Source: JBFLVN01 sp040758475
Lineage (GTDB): Bacteria > JAGRBM01
Direction of reading: 5' to 3'
NCBI GenBank assembly: GCA_040758475.1
Contig: JBFLVN010000076.1
Coordinates: forward strand, 1-14,050
DNA length: 14,050 bases
Shown: positions 1-7,923 of the stretch, piece by piece
Position numbering within the stretch: the first letter of the stretch is position 1
Layout: each line of letters starts with the position of its first letter
Program-made: the position numbers and the translations under genes
The notes under the pieces: generated by a model
Database searches by the model: none
What the model saw: the letters and a program-made list of their open reading frames with translations, nothing else
Told to the model about the DNA's origin: nothing

Positions 1-1
1 C

Positions 2-3000
2 GCCGTGCTGCTCGACGGCGCGCTCCTTCCCGGTGGAGCGGCGGAAACTTTGGAAGACGTTTTGCCGCCGGAAAATCTCAAGGAAGGGGAGAATTTCCTG
101 GAAGTCGTTCTCTCGGGCGCTTCGGGGGAGCAGATGGTTCTGGAGAGCCGCTTCGTGCGGGATCAAAAAGCCCCGCGGATCGAATGGCACGCGCCGCTTT
201 CGGGGGAATGGCTCTCTTCTCTCTCTCCCAAGGTGGAAATTCTCGATGAAACGGCCGTAACCGCGAAGTGGGGCCTGGATGGCTCGCCCCTGGACGCGGG
301 CCAGACCATCCGCATCGGAAAGGCTTCTCCGGGCCCCCATGAGATTTGCGTAAATGCCCGCGACGCTGCGGGGAATGAAACCACGGACTGCCGGGAATTT
401 GTCTTGGACGAAAAGCCCTTCGCCCCCCGAAGAAGCGAATCCGATCCCCGGGCTTCTCCTGCTTCGCCCTTGCGGTCGGCCCTTCTCGACCCGCTCCTTG
501 CCGATCTCGTCCGCACGGGCCTCATGGGCGATCTCTTTTTGTCGAGCCTCGGGCTCTTTGCCGATGCGACGAGCGTTTTTTATCCCGAGATGCTCCCGCA
601 TTTGGAAGAACTCCGCCGCGTGGTGGGCGAGCAGGCGCGGGGCGGCGATTTGGCCGCCCAGATGCGAAACGCCCTCCGGTTCTATCGCGATGAAAACTGG
701 CCGGAGGCTGAGGAACTCCTCCGGGGATTTCTCTCCGACGAAAGCTCCGGCCGCTCGCCGCTCGCGCGCCTCGTCGTGGCGGGGGACGCTTTTTTCCCGG
801 AGGAAGAACAGAACATCTCCGCCCTGGACCGCTTCCTGGGCGCCGCCGCCGTGAAGGAAGGGGGCTTGATGGGGCTCCTGCCGCTCTTCCTCGATTCGCT
901 CGCTTCCCAGGGGGAAGCGCCGTGGAAGGATTTTGCCACCCGCGCGAGGGACGGCATTTCCGGAGAATTCGCCCCGGCCCTCTCGCGCCTGGGAAAGAAG
1001 ATCGTTACGGCTTCCGACGGGAAGCCCTCGATCCTGGACGAGACGTTCCCGGTAGGGGAGGCCCTCGTCGCCGAAAGGGGCGGCCTTTCCGTGGGGTGGG
1101 GGGCGCTCGTCGAATCTCTCACGCTTCCTGATTCCCGGGACCGGGCGGCCTTCCAGGAGATGATGGCGGCTTTTGTCGATCTCCTCTCTTCGCCGGAGAT
1201 TCTCGCCAGCATCGGGGAACTCGTCCGTTCGAGCGACGTGACGCTGGATGTCGAATGGCTCCGCCGGTCCCTTGGCCGGGAGGATTTCGCGGCTATTTTC
1301 AGGCCCCTCTCGCGCGTGAGCCTGCGCCCCGATCCGCGAAACCCCGGCAGCATCGTCCTGGATTCTTCCGTCGAGTCGCTCGCGCGCCTTTTCCGTCCCG
1401 ACCGCCGTTCGCCGGGCGAGACCTACGCTTCGACCCTGGCCAAGGCTATCGGCATGACTTTCCAGAAGGGGAAGGACGGCCGGTCCACGGCGGAAGATTT
1501 CATCGAGATGCTCGAAAAACTCACGCCCGTCGAGCGCCGCCAGCTCGGCTGGATTTTCGTGCGGCATTCCAAAAAAGGCGGCCGCCCCCTCGATCCCTTC
1601 GAGGACAAAGTCTCCACCGACGCCGAGCGCCTGATGCGCATGTTCAAACTCGCCAACTCGCCCCTCAACTGCGGCGCCCCCGTGCCTTTCACGGACAAGG
1701 TGGTCCCCCTGAACGTGCCGGGCCTCCCCATGCTCTTCCCCACGGACAACCTGATCACGGAACTCATGGAGGCGGGAACGGCCTTCGACGAGGAGACCGT
1801 CATCCAGATGGCCCAGCTCCTTCCCAAGCTAGTCTCCCTCTTCAAGCTGGCCGACGTCTTCTGCGAGCCCAACATCGTGGGGGACATCCTCGCCGACATC
1901 GAAGTGATCGAGGAATCCCTCCAACACCCGCGCCTGGGCGATCTCCTTCGCCTCTCGCGCCGCATGACCCTGAGGAAGCAGCACCACGCCGTCGTGCGGA
2001 TGCTCACGGCCGTGGCCGACTCGGACGTCCTCCCGCCCGCCGTTCCGTTCCTCGCCACCCTCTACCAGACGAACGCCTCGGAAGAGCTTTTCGAGTTCAT
2101 CCCCCGGCAGCGCTCCTGGCGCCTTTCGAACGGAGCCGATGCGTTTTCCCATGTCCTTGCCGTAAGCGCCCGGAACCTGGGGCCGCGTCCCGATGGCCGG
2201 GTGCCGCTCGCGGAGATCGTGAGCCGCTTTGGTTCCTTCTTTTCGGCGGACCGCCTTCCCCCCATGAACCGGGTCCTTCGCCACCTATCGCAACGCATGG
2301 TGATGCAGGAGCGGCAGGCGGGCCTGGGGCGTCTCGATCTCTTGTTCGGAAAATTCCTGGAAGCCGATGCGGAGGCCCGGGGCGCCCGGGCCCTTGGCGA
2401 GCTTTTGAGGGAAGGCGAGGGGGGCCTCATCGACGTGGTTCGCAAGGCGCCCCGCTCGGAAGGAAGCGGGAGCCCCCTGTGGAAGGCCATGCCTTTCCTC
2501 GTGGCGGACATGGAAAAGCGCGGCGCCGCCCCGGCCTTCTTCGACGCGATGCGCGCCTACTTCCGCATCGAGCGCCAGTCGGGGGGAAGTCTTTCCTGGC
2601 TCGTGCGGAATTCCTTCCGGGATTCTTCGGGAAGCACCCCCTTCCTCGAAACGGCCCGGGCTCTTTCCCCCATCTTCGCCCATCAGGTGGAAAACCGCGG
2701 CGCCTGGACCGCCTGGTCCCGGGGCGGAGCGGAAGGAATGTTCGGGAAAGTTCTGATGAGTACCCGGATCTGGACGCGGCCGCGCCCCTCGGGCCCGCCC
2801 CATCTCATCCGCATCCGCCCGCTCCTCCACGCGGCGGCGAGCCTCCCCATGCCGAGCGGCAAAGGGGGCCTCGCCATCGATGGGACGGCCAGGATTCTCG
2901 CGAAGTCGATGGAACGCGGTTCGGGAAAGACGTTTTTGGAAACGATCGATCTCCTCGACCAGCGCGGCTACCTGGACCGCCGCGAACCTAATCTGGGGGA

Positions 3001-3046
3001 CTGGATCGCGGAGGGGATGGGGGAAGAGGGGGGGCTTCCCAGATAA
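2..3046 (+). CDS. Large Ig-like-domain hypothetical protein, 5' partial
   Basis: The frame is open from the first bases of the window, so the true start probably lies upstream; the first visible start codon is a GTG at 5. At least 1013 residues are present, ending in TAA. Roughly residues 50-140 look like a bacterial Ig-like domain: alternating beta-rich segments, a proline at the domain entrance (KAPRI) and a typical closing DAAGNET motif. Such domains usually occur in exported proteins. The remaining 870 or so residues are mostly helical, with few cysteines, no evident transmembrane segment and no catalytic motif I recognise. GC and codon use match the housekeeping genes nearby, so recent transfer is not suggested. 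It converges on the Sel1 gene with only 7 bases between stops. I do not recognise a named family; an extracytoplasmic structural or surface role is inference from the Ig-like section only. Confidence 0.8.
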   Translation, partial: AVLLDGALLPGGAAETLEDVLPPENLKEGENFLEVVLSGASGEQMVLESRFVRDQKAPRIEWHAPLSGEWLSSLSPKVEILDETAVTAKWGLDGSPLDAGQTIRIGKASPGPHEICVNARDAAGNETTDCREFVLDEKPFAPRRSESDPRASPASPLRSALLDPLLADLVRTGLMGDLFLSSLGLFADATSVFYPEMLPHLEELRRVVGEQARGGDLAAQMRNALRFYRDENWPEAEELLRGFLSDESSGRSPLARLVVAGDAFFPEEEQNISALDRFLGAAAVKEGGLMGLLPLFLDSLASQGEAPWKDFATRARDGISGEFAPALSRLGKKIVTASDGKPSILDETFPVGEALVAERGGLSVGWGALVESLTLPDSRDRAAFQEMMAAFVDLLSSPEILASIGELVRSSDVTLDVEWLRRSLGREDFAAIFRPLSRVSLRPDPRNPGSIVLDSSVESLARLFRPDRRSPGETYASTLAKAIGMTFQKGKDGRSTAEDFIEMLEKLTPVERRQLGWIFVRHSKKGGRPLDPFEDKVSTDAERLMRMFKLANSPLNCGAPVPFTDKVVPLNVPGLPMLFPTDNLITELMEAGTAFDEETVIQMAQLLPKLVSLFKLADVFCEPNIVGDILADIEVIEESLQHPRLGDLLRLSRRMTLRKQHHAVVRMLTAVADSDVLPPAVPFLATLYQTNASEELFEFIPRQRSWRLSNGADAFSHVLAVSARNLGPRPDGRVPLAEIVSRFGSFFSADRLPPMNRVLRHLSQRMVMQERQAGLGRLDLLFGKFLEADAEARGARALGELLREGEGGLIDVVRKAPRSEGSGSPLWKAMPFLVADMEKRGAAPAFFDAMRAYFRIERQSGGSLSWLVRNSFRDSSGSTPFLETARALSPIFAHQVENRGAWTAWSRGGAEGMFGKVLMSTRIWTRPRPSGPPHLIRIRPLLHAAASLPMPSGKGGLAIDGTARILAKSMERGSGKTFLETIDLLDQRGYLDRREPNLGDWIAEGMGEEGGLPR

Positions 3047-3053
3047 TACGAGC

Positions 3054-3689
3054 CTAAATCTTTCCTTCTGTTTTTAGAGATTCGAGGGCATCACAAGCAG
3101 CCTTTTGCCCCAAGTCACAGCTTTTACGATACAGGGCAGCTGCTTGCGCGTAGTCTTGGGGCAGCGCAGTCCCCTTCACGTAGAGCCCAGCGAGGAAGTA
3201 ACAAACGTCACCATTACCATCGTCACAGACTTGTCTAATAAGAGCGACACCTTGGGTGACGTCTGCCGAAATACCTGTGCCGGCTAAATAAAGCATTCCG
3301 AGGCCAACGCAGCCAATGGGATCTTTCCCATCGCAGCCTTTACGATAGAAAACAACCGCTTGGGTGTAATCTTGGGGTACGCCATGGCCATTTAAGTAGG
3401 ACCACCCGATGTTGGTGCAAGCCTTTGAAACCCCTCCATCGCATGCTTTCTGGGTAAAGAAGAAAGCTTGGGCATAATCGCGGGGAACACCGACGCCGTC
3501 ATTGTAACTTATGGCAAGCAAGTAGCAGCCGTTCGCATCTCCACCATCGCAAGCTCTGCGATACAAAAGCGTGTATTGTGAGAAGATGTCGGTAGGTTGG
3601 TGCCTCAGATTCTGGCACCCTTCCGCTGTCGTGAGCAGAAGACTCACAGCAAACATCCAGCAAGCGCATGCGCGTAACGTTTGGCGCAT
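3054..3689 (-). CDS. Cysteine-rich Sel1-like repeat protein, exported
   Basis: The 211-residue product has an N-terminal hydrophobic signal segment (about 8-22) ending near C25. A lipoprotein cleavage site there is possible but poor (A-E-G-C). The rest is five Sel1-like (TPR-related) repeats with strict 36-residue spacing. Cysteines fall at 47/55, 83/91, 119/127, 155/163 and 191/199, so each repeat carries a Cys-x7-Cys pair, as in Helicobacter cysteine-rich Hcp proteins, where the pair forms a disulfide bridging the helices. Repeats carry the usual G-x-G-V-P-x-D-Y-x-x-A signature. Oxidised, extracytoplasmic location is therefore likely; Sel1 proteins generally act as protein-binding scaffolds. 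ATG at 3687-3689 has a strong GGAGG Shine-Dalgarno 5 bases upstream. Base composition is clearly more AT-rich than the flanks, suggesting later acquisition. No partner gene is adjacent, so the ligand is unknown. Confidence 0.9.
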   Translation of the reverse strand: MRQTLRACACWMFAVSLLLTTAEGCQNLRHQPTDIFSQYTLLYRRACDGGDANGCYLLAISYNDGVGVPRDYAQAFFFTQKACDGGVSKACTNIGWSYLNGHGVPQDYTQAVVFYRKGCDGKDPIGCVGLGMLYLAGTGISADVTQGVALIRQVCDDGNGDVCYFLAGLYVKGTALPQDYAQAAALYRKSCDLGQKAACDALESLKTEGKI

Positions 3690-3722
3690 GACCCCTCCGA
3701 ATCAACATTGAATTGAATATGA

Positions 3723-3751
3723 AATCTACATGGGCCTAGTTATCGTAGCAA
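3723..3751 (-). promoter_or_regulatory. Candidate sigma-70-type promoter for the Sel1 gene
   Basis: On the minus strand TTGCTA (3751-3746) and TAGATT (3728-3723) are separated by 17 bases, each matching 4 of 6 consensus positions. Transcription would start near 3716, leaving a 5' leader of about 26 bases that contains the GGAGG ribosome site. The surrounding 75-base gap is AT-rich. This is inferred from spacing and similarity only. Confidence 0.4.
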
Positions 3752-3764
3752 GCGAGCAAATAAA

Positions 3765-4451
3765 TCAATCAAAATGAGTTTTTCCCAAGTAGATTACATG
3801 CTGCTTCCCCCGCACGGGCCCGCCGGCTTTTCCATAGGCGGCGGCGAGGTGGGCTTCTACCTGGAAGCCGGCTTTCTTGAGAAGCTTCTGGAAGAGGGGT
3901 TCGGGCTCGGCGCTCCAGAGGGCGAAGAGGCCGCCGGGGCGAAGGGCGTTTTTCGCGGCGGCTAGTCCCTCCGGGCCGTAGAGGGCCCGGTTCGACTGGC
4001 GGGAGAGGGGCTCGGGGCCGTTGTCCACGTCGAGCAGGATCGCATCGAAGGCCCCCTTCGAGCGGGCGATGATCTTTCCCACATCCGTTTGTTCGAGAGA
4101 AACCCGCGGGTCTAAGAGGGAATGCTTGGTCAAATGGGCGAGGGGGCCCTTGTTCCATTCGACGATCTCGGGGAGGAGTTCGGCCACCAGGATTTTGGAA
4201 TCCACCGGAAGGTGATCGAGGAGAGAACGCAGAGTGAACCCCATGCCGAGCCCGCCGAGGAGGACCCGCGCGGATTTCTTTTTGGAGAGGGCTTTGGCGC
4301 AGATTTCCCCGAGAACTTCTTCGGAGCGGTAGGCCCGGCTCGACATGAGGGTCTTGCCGCGCACGCGGATGACGATCTCTCCGTCCCGCTCGCAGAGGAG
4401 GAAGGGGCCTTCTGACGTACTGGCGCTAGCGAGAGTTTTCCAAGGCTTCAT
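3765..4451 (-). CDS. Spermidine-synthase-like class I methyltransferase-fold protein
   Basis: The 228-residue protein has the Rossmann core of the spermidine synthase/SAM-methyltransferase superfamily: the glycine-rich nucleotide loop GGLGMG at 66-71 after the strand ARVLL, an acidic residue at the end of the second strand (E91), LLDVDNGP at 139-146 where polyamine synthases have their catalytic Asp region, and a closing RPGGLFALWS strand at 171-180. It is shorter than true spermidine synthases (about 280-300 residues), and its N-terminal part is short. It may thus be a methyltransferase or an aminopropyltransferase-like enzyme of unknown substrate. It reads in the same direction as acyP, 167 bases downstream, with a palindromic repeat between them. 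No strong Shine-Dalgarno is visible before the ATG. The family assignment is firm; the substrate is unknown. Confidence 0.85.
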   Translation of the reverse strand: MKPWKTLASASTSEGPFLLCERDGEIVIRVRGKTLMSSRAYRSEEVLGEICAKALSKKKSARVLLGGLGMGFTLRSLLDHLPVDSKILVAELLPEIVEWNKGPLAHLTKHSLLDPRVSLEQTDVGKIIARSKGAFDAILLDVDNGPEPLSRQSNRALYGPEGLAAAKNALRPGGLFALWSAEPEPLFQKLLKKAGFQVEAHLAAAYGKAGGPVRGKQHVIYLGKTHFD

Positions 4452-4487
4452 GTCAGCGGTAGTGTCCCGGTTTCAGGGAAGAATGGA

Positions 4488-4515
4488 AGACTATTTATTC
4501 AATTTATCCTGCCAA
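4488..4515 (-). promoter_or_regulatory. Weak candidate promoter for the methyltransferase-like gene
   Basis: The minus strand shows TTGGCA (4515-4510) and, 16 bases on, TAGTCT (4493-4488) in a locally AT-rich patch between the repeat element and the gene. The -35 is good but the -10 is poor. It would give the gene a promoter independent of ligA-acyP. Low confidence. Confidence 0.25.
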
Positions 4516-4518
4516 GTT

Positions 4519-4607
4519 CCGGGCCCTCACCCCGCCATTTTTATTTCCAGAGAGCGGAGGGCACCCCTCCCCCAATATTGGGGGAGGGGCCGGGGGAGAG
4601 GGCCCGG
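4519..4607. repeat. GC-rich palindromic repeat element (type C)
   Basis: The outer arms CCGGGCCCTCACCCC (4519-4533) and GGGGGAGAGGGCCCGG (4592-4607) are near-perfect inverted repeats. Inside lies a perfect 26-bp palindrome (4564-4589), with arms CCCCTCCCCC and GGGGGAGGGG around a central AATATT. The left arm and following bases recur at 14016-14050. The CCCCTCCCCC...GGGGGAGGG and GAGAGGGCCC modules are shared with the two 92-bp elements near lemA. It sits 11 bases beyond the acyP stop. It lacks a U-tract on the minus-strand transcript, so a role as an RNA 3' stabiliser is more likely than an intrinsic terminator. It may also be a non-autonomous REP-like mobile sequence. Confidence 0.8.
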
Positions 4608-4618
4608 CAATGCCACTG

Positions 4619-4894
4619 TCAGTAACGGATTTCGAATCCCACGTGCCCCTCGGTGGAGAGCCATTCGATTTCCACGCCCGTGACCCGCGCGTGGGAAGGC
4701 CCCTGGCGGCACCACGCGATCATCTTTTCGACGGCGGAAGAATCGCCTTCAAGATGGGCTTCCACCCGGCCGTCGGGAAGGTTCCGCACCCAGCCTTTTA
4801 CCCCAAGGCCCTGCGCTTCCCGCTCCGTGTAGGCCCGGAAGGCGACGCCCTGGACCCTTCCCGAAATAAGCAGCCGGGCGGCTTTGGAATTCAC
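4619..4894 (-). CDS. acyP: Acylphosphatase
   Basis: This 91-residue protein is full length for the acylphosphatase family, which hydrolyses carboxyl-phosphate bonds such as acetyl phosphate and 1,3-bisphosphoglycerate in the cytoplasm. The two signature blocks are present: G-R-V-Q-G-V-x-F-R at 12-20 with the phosphate-binding Arg20, and G-W-V-R-N at 34-38 with the catalytic Asn38. These are followed by the usual LPDGRVEAHLEG strand and a C-terminal GFEIRY ending. The start is a GTG whose last bases overlap the ligA TGA stop (GTGA at 4891-4894), so translation is probably coupled to ligA. A palindromic repeat begins just after the stop codon. Confidence 0.96.
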   Translation of the reverse strand: MNSKAARLLISGRVQGVAFRAYTEREAQGLGVKGWVRNLPDGRVEAHLEGDSSAVEKMIAWCRQGPSHARVTGVEIEWLSTEGHVGFEIRY

Positions 4895-6918
4895 GGGCCT
4901 TTCTCCAAAAGGGCGACGAAGGCTTTCTCATCGAGCGTGGGAACTTTGAGTTCCTTCGCCTTGTCGAGCTTGGAGCCTGCGTCCGTGCCCACGACGACGT
5001 AATCGGTTTTCTTGGAGACGGAGCTAGAAACCCGGCCGCCCCGGTCTTCGATCTCTTTCTTCGCCTGGTCGCGGGAGAATTTTTCGAGCCCCCCGGTGAG
5101 AACGAACGTTTTACCCGCCAGAGATTGGTCTTTCGCGCGGGCAGGGGCGGCGGGGCGGACGCCCGCTTCCAGGAGGCGCTCCACCAGTTTGCGGTTCGCC
5201 TTGCCCAAAAAAAACTCCGAGAGGCTTTTCGCCACTTCCGGGCCCACCTCGTGGATTTCTTCGAGCTGCTCTGCCGTCGCGTCCATGATCTTGTGAATGT
5301 CGCCATAGTGGCTCGCGATCACCTGGGCCACGTGCTCGCCCACGTGCCGGATGCCGAGAGCGAAGAGGAAACGCTCCAGGGTCGTCTTTTTCGATTTCTC
5401 GATGGAGTCCAGGAGATTCTGCGTGCTTTTTTCCGCCATCCGTTCGAGCGAGATGATTTGCTCGTATTTGAGGTGGTAGAGGTCGGAGGGGTCTTTGACG
5501 AGTTCTTTATCCATGAGCTGTTCAGCGGTTTTCTCCCCCAGGCCATCCACGTCCATGGCGTGGCGGGAGATGAAGTGATAGAGCCGCGCCTTCACTTGGG
5601 CTGGGCAGGCGGCGTTGTCGCAGCGGAGGGCCACTTCCTCTTCTTCGCGGACGAGATGGCTTCCGCAGGAAGGGCACTTTTTCGGCATCTCGAATTTCTT
5701 TTCGTGCCCCGTGCGCCGCTGGGGGAGGCTCGCCACCACTTCGGGAATGACTTCCCCGGCCCGGCGGATAATGACGTAATCCCCGATCCGCACGTCCTTC
5801 TGTTTGATCTGGTCTTCGTTGTGCAGGGTCGCGTTCTCGACGGTGACGCCGCCCACGTGGACGGGCTCCAAGCGCGCCACGGGGGTAATCACGCCCGTCC
5901 GGCCCACCTGCACGTCGATGGCTTTGAGTTTCGTGACTTCTTCCTGGGCGGGGAATTTCCAGGCCGTGGCCCAGCGGGGGTCGCGGCTCTTTTCCCCGAG
6001 GAGCCGCTGCCAGTCGAGCCGGTCCACTTTGACCACCATGCCGTCGAGTTCGTACGGGAGGTCGTTGCGCTGGGCCTCGAGTTTTTCGTAGTGCCTGGTG
6101 ACTTCTTTGGCGCTCTCCGCGAGGTGGGAATATTTCTTATTCACCCGCAGGCCCCATTCCGCGAGGGCGTCCAGGGTTTTGAGGTGCGTCTTGGGAAGGG
6201 AAGCGCCTTCCAGGCGCCCCACGCCGTAGCAGTAGAAGGCCAGCGGCCGCTCGGCCGTGATCTTGGGATCTAATTGCCGAAGGCTCCCTGCCGCCGCGTT
6301 CCGGGGATTGGCGAAGAGGGGATCGCCCGCCGAGGCCCTGTCCTCGTTTAGTTTTTCGAAGTCTTTGCGGGGGAGATAGACCTCGCCGCGCACTTCGAGG
6401 AGCTTGGGGAAATTTTTCCCCTGGAGCTTTAAGGGGATGCTGTTCACGGTGCGGAGGTTCACCGTCACGTCCTCGCCCACGAGCCCGTCCCCCCGCGTCG
6501 TGCCGAGGATGAAGTGGCCATCCCTGTAAGTGAGTTCGATGGCCAGCCCGTCGTACTTGGGCTCGCAGACGTATTCGACTTTTTCCGTTTCCACTTCGTT
6601 GCGGGCGAGTTCCCGGCGGACGCGCTCGTCGAACTCGGTAAATTCCTCCACGGAAAAGACGTTCGAGAGGGAGAGCATGGGCAGGGCCCGCTCCACCTTT
6701 TTGAGTTCGCTTTGCGGGGTCTGGCCCACCCGCTGCGTGGGGGAGTCGGGGGTGATTAATTCGGGGTGTTCCTGTTCGAGTTTCTCCAATTCCCGGTAGA
6801 GGAGGTCGTACTGCTGGTCGGAAATTTCGGGCCGGTCGAGGACGTAATAGAGATACGAATGGCGCTCGATCTCTTTGCGGAGTTCTTCGACCCGTTTCTT
6901 GATCTTCGGAGCGCTCAT
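4891..6918 (-). CDS. ligA: NAD-dependent DNA ligase LigA
   Basis: The 675-residue protein is the normal length for bacterial LigA, which seals nicks in duplex DNA using NAD+ during replication and repair. Domain Ia occupies about 1-70 (YYVLDRPEISDQQYD region). The adenylation domain has the nucleophilic Lys121 in the KYDG motif, with GEVYLPR and DGMVVKV further on. The OB-fold covers about 325-405, and a four-cysteine zinc finger uses C415, C418, C433 and C438. Helix-hairpin-helix repeats run about 450-580 (DVDGLGEKTAEQL; GIRHVGEHVAQ). A C-terminal BRCT domain covers about 597-675 (GKTFVLTGGLEKFSRDQAK). All catalytic motifs are intact. The ATG has an AGGG a few bases upstream. It lies 53 bases downstream of the MBL-fold gene in the same direction and is joined to acyP by a 4-base overlap. 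Confidence 0.98.
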   Translation of the reverse strand: MSAPKIKKRVEELRKEIERHSYLYYVLDRPEISDQQYDLLYRELEKLEQEHPELITPDSPTQRVGQTPQSELKKVERALPMLSLSNVFSVEEFTEFDERVRRELARNEVETEKVEYVCEPKYDGLAIELTYRDGHFILGTTRGDGLVGEDVTVNLRTVNSIPLKLQGKNFPKLLEVRGEVYLPRKDFEKLNEDRASAGDPLFANPRNAAAGSLRQLDPKITAERPLAFYCYGVGRLEGASLPKTHLKTLDALAEWGLRVNKKYSHLAESAKEVTRHYEKLEAQRNDLPYELDGMVVKVDRLDWQRLLGEKSRDPRWATAWKFPAQEEVTKLKAIDVQVGRTGVITPVARLEPVHVGGVTVENATLHNEDQIKQKDVRIGDYVIIRRAGEVIPEVVASLPQRRTGHEKKFEMPKKCPSCGSHLVREEEEVALRCDNAACPAQVKARLYHFISRHAMDVDGLGEKTAEQLMDKELVKDPSDLYHLKYEQIISLERMAEKSTQNLLDSIEKSKKTTLERFLFALGIRHVGEHVAQVIASHYGDIHKIMDATAEQLEEIHEVGPEVAKSLSEFFLGKANRKLVERLLEAGVRPAAPARAKDQSLAGKTFVLTGGLEKFSRDQAKKEIEDRGGRVSSSVSKKTDYVVVGTDAGSKLDKAKELKVPTLDEKAFVALLEKGP

Positions 6919-6971
6919 GGAAACCCTGCGGGCGCAAGGATGCTCGCCGGGTTAAGCGGGTGCAACAGACC

Positions 6972-7880
6972 TCACCCCGAAAGCGGCAACGCCACGGGCT
7001 CTTCGTAGGCGGGCATGACCACATCGGCCCGGGGGGCGAAGCGCTCCATCTGGCGGAAGAAATCCCGCAGGTTGATGGCGGGCAGGAGTTTTAACCCCGC
7101 TTCCAGGGGCGCGAAGAAGGCGTCGTAGTGGGTCGGGAAAATCCACTCGGGCGAGAGGAGGCGCGCGAGGCGCTCGAAGTAATCGGGTGTGGCGAAGCGC
7201 CCGGCGAGGCCGACGAGATGGACCTGGGCCTTGAGGCCCTCTAGTTCGGCGTCCACGAGGTCGGCGCTCCCGTTGTGGTAGAGCGTCAGATTCCCGGCCT
7301 TCAGCCAGATTCCGAAAACGTTTCCCACGCGGTAGCCGTTTGCCGGCATGTGCTCCCCGTGGGGGCAGTGGGTGATCTCGCCATCCAAAGGGACGCGGCC
7401 GAAGAAGAATTTCCCGTGCCGGCTCGGGATGAATTGGACCTCGAAACTCCCAAGCCGCATTTTGCCGCCGGCGGGCGGGACTTCCCGTAATTTATCCTCC
7501 GGCACGCCCCGCGCTCTCGCCACCCGGCAGGTGGAAGCGCTTCCCACGACCGTCGCCCCCGTCCGCAGGGCGATCTCGGGGACGTCGAGCAGGTGGTCGT
7601 AGTGGGAGTGGCCCACCAGGATGAAATCGGCTTTGGGAAAGTATCTTCGCCCCGCCGCTTCGCAAGGAATAAGGGGCGAGCGCGAGAGAAGGTGCGGGAG
7701 CCCCGGCCGCGAAACGAAGGGATCGAGAAGGACCGTCGTCCCGAGGGCGGAGATTTCGTACCCCGCCGTTCCGAGCCACCTTAGACTCAGATGCTTTTTC
7801 TCCTCGAACCGGGAGCCTTCGAGCCCTAGGGCCGAAGGGCTCCTCTCCCACGGAATCTCGAAATTGGGCAGCCAGCGCAT
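6972..7880 (-). CDS. UlaG-like MBL-fold metallo-hydrolase
   Basis: The 302-residue cytoplasmic protein carries the metallo-beta-lactamase fold signature H-S-H-Y-D-H at 91-96 (H91, H93, D95, H96), a probable third-motif His155 in SRHG, and a terminal FPTHYD motif with His251. The WLGTAGYEI start and the DPFVSRPG segment resemble the UlaG / N-acyl-phosphatidylethanolamine phospholipase D-like subgroup rather than beta-lactamases or glyoxalase II. The segment aligned with the usual Gly-Asp-Thr bridging aspartate reads NGSAD (203-207), so the position appears to be Ser, with an Asp two residues on. The substrate is unknown. It is preceded by vapC (43 bases) and followed by ligA (53 bases), all on the minus strand; co-transcription with ligA is plausible. 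No clear Shine-Dalgarno is seen before the ATG. Confidence 0.9.
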   Translation of the reverse strand: MRWLPNFEIPWERSPSALGLEGSRFEEKKHLSLRWLGTAGYEISALGTTVLLDPFVSRPGLPHLLSRSPLIPCEAAGRRYFPKADFILVGHSHYDHLLDVPEIALRTGATVVGSASTCRVARARGVPEDKLREVPPAGGKMRLGSFEVQFIPSRHGKFFFGRVPLDGEITHCPHGEHMPANGYRVGNVFGIWLKAGNLTLYHNGSADLVDAELEGLKAQVHLVGLAGRFATPDYFERLARLLSPEWIFPTHYDAFFAPLEAGLKLLPAINLRDFFRQMERFAPRADVVMPAYEEPVALPLSG

Positions 7881-7923
7881 CGCAAAAGAATCGCATGGGG
7901 CGGGGAGGGGGGCAAGGCGGGGG

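Noticed and set aside
1255..2991. A 578-codon open frame overlapping the large Ig-like gene in another frame
   Set aside because: Its product is Arg/Pro/Gly-rich with no domain, as expected from a shifted frame in high-GC DNA. The overlapping frame has the better composition and a recognisable Ig-like section.
5125..6273. A 382-codon plus-strand open frame opposite ligA
   Set aside because: It is antisense to a fully intact ligA, has no recognisable motif, and its composition (His/Phe/Val-rich) is typical of complementary-strand shadows.
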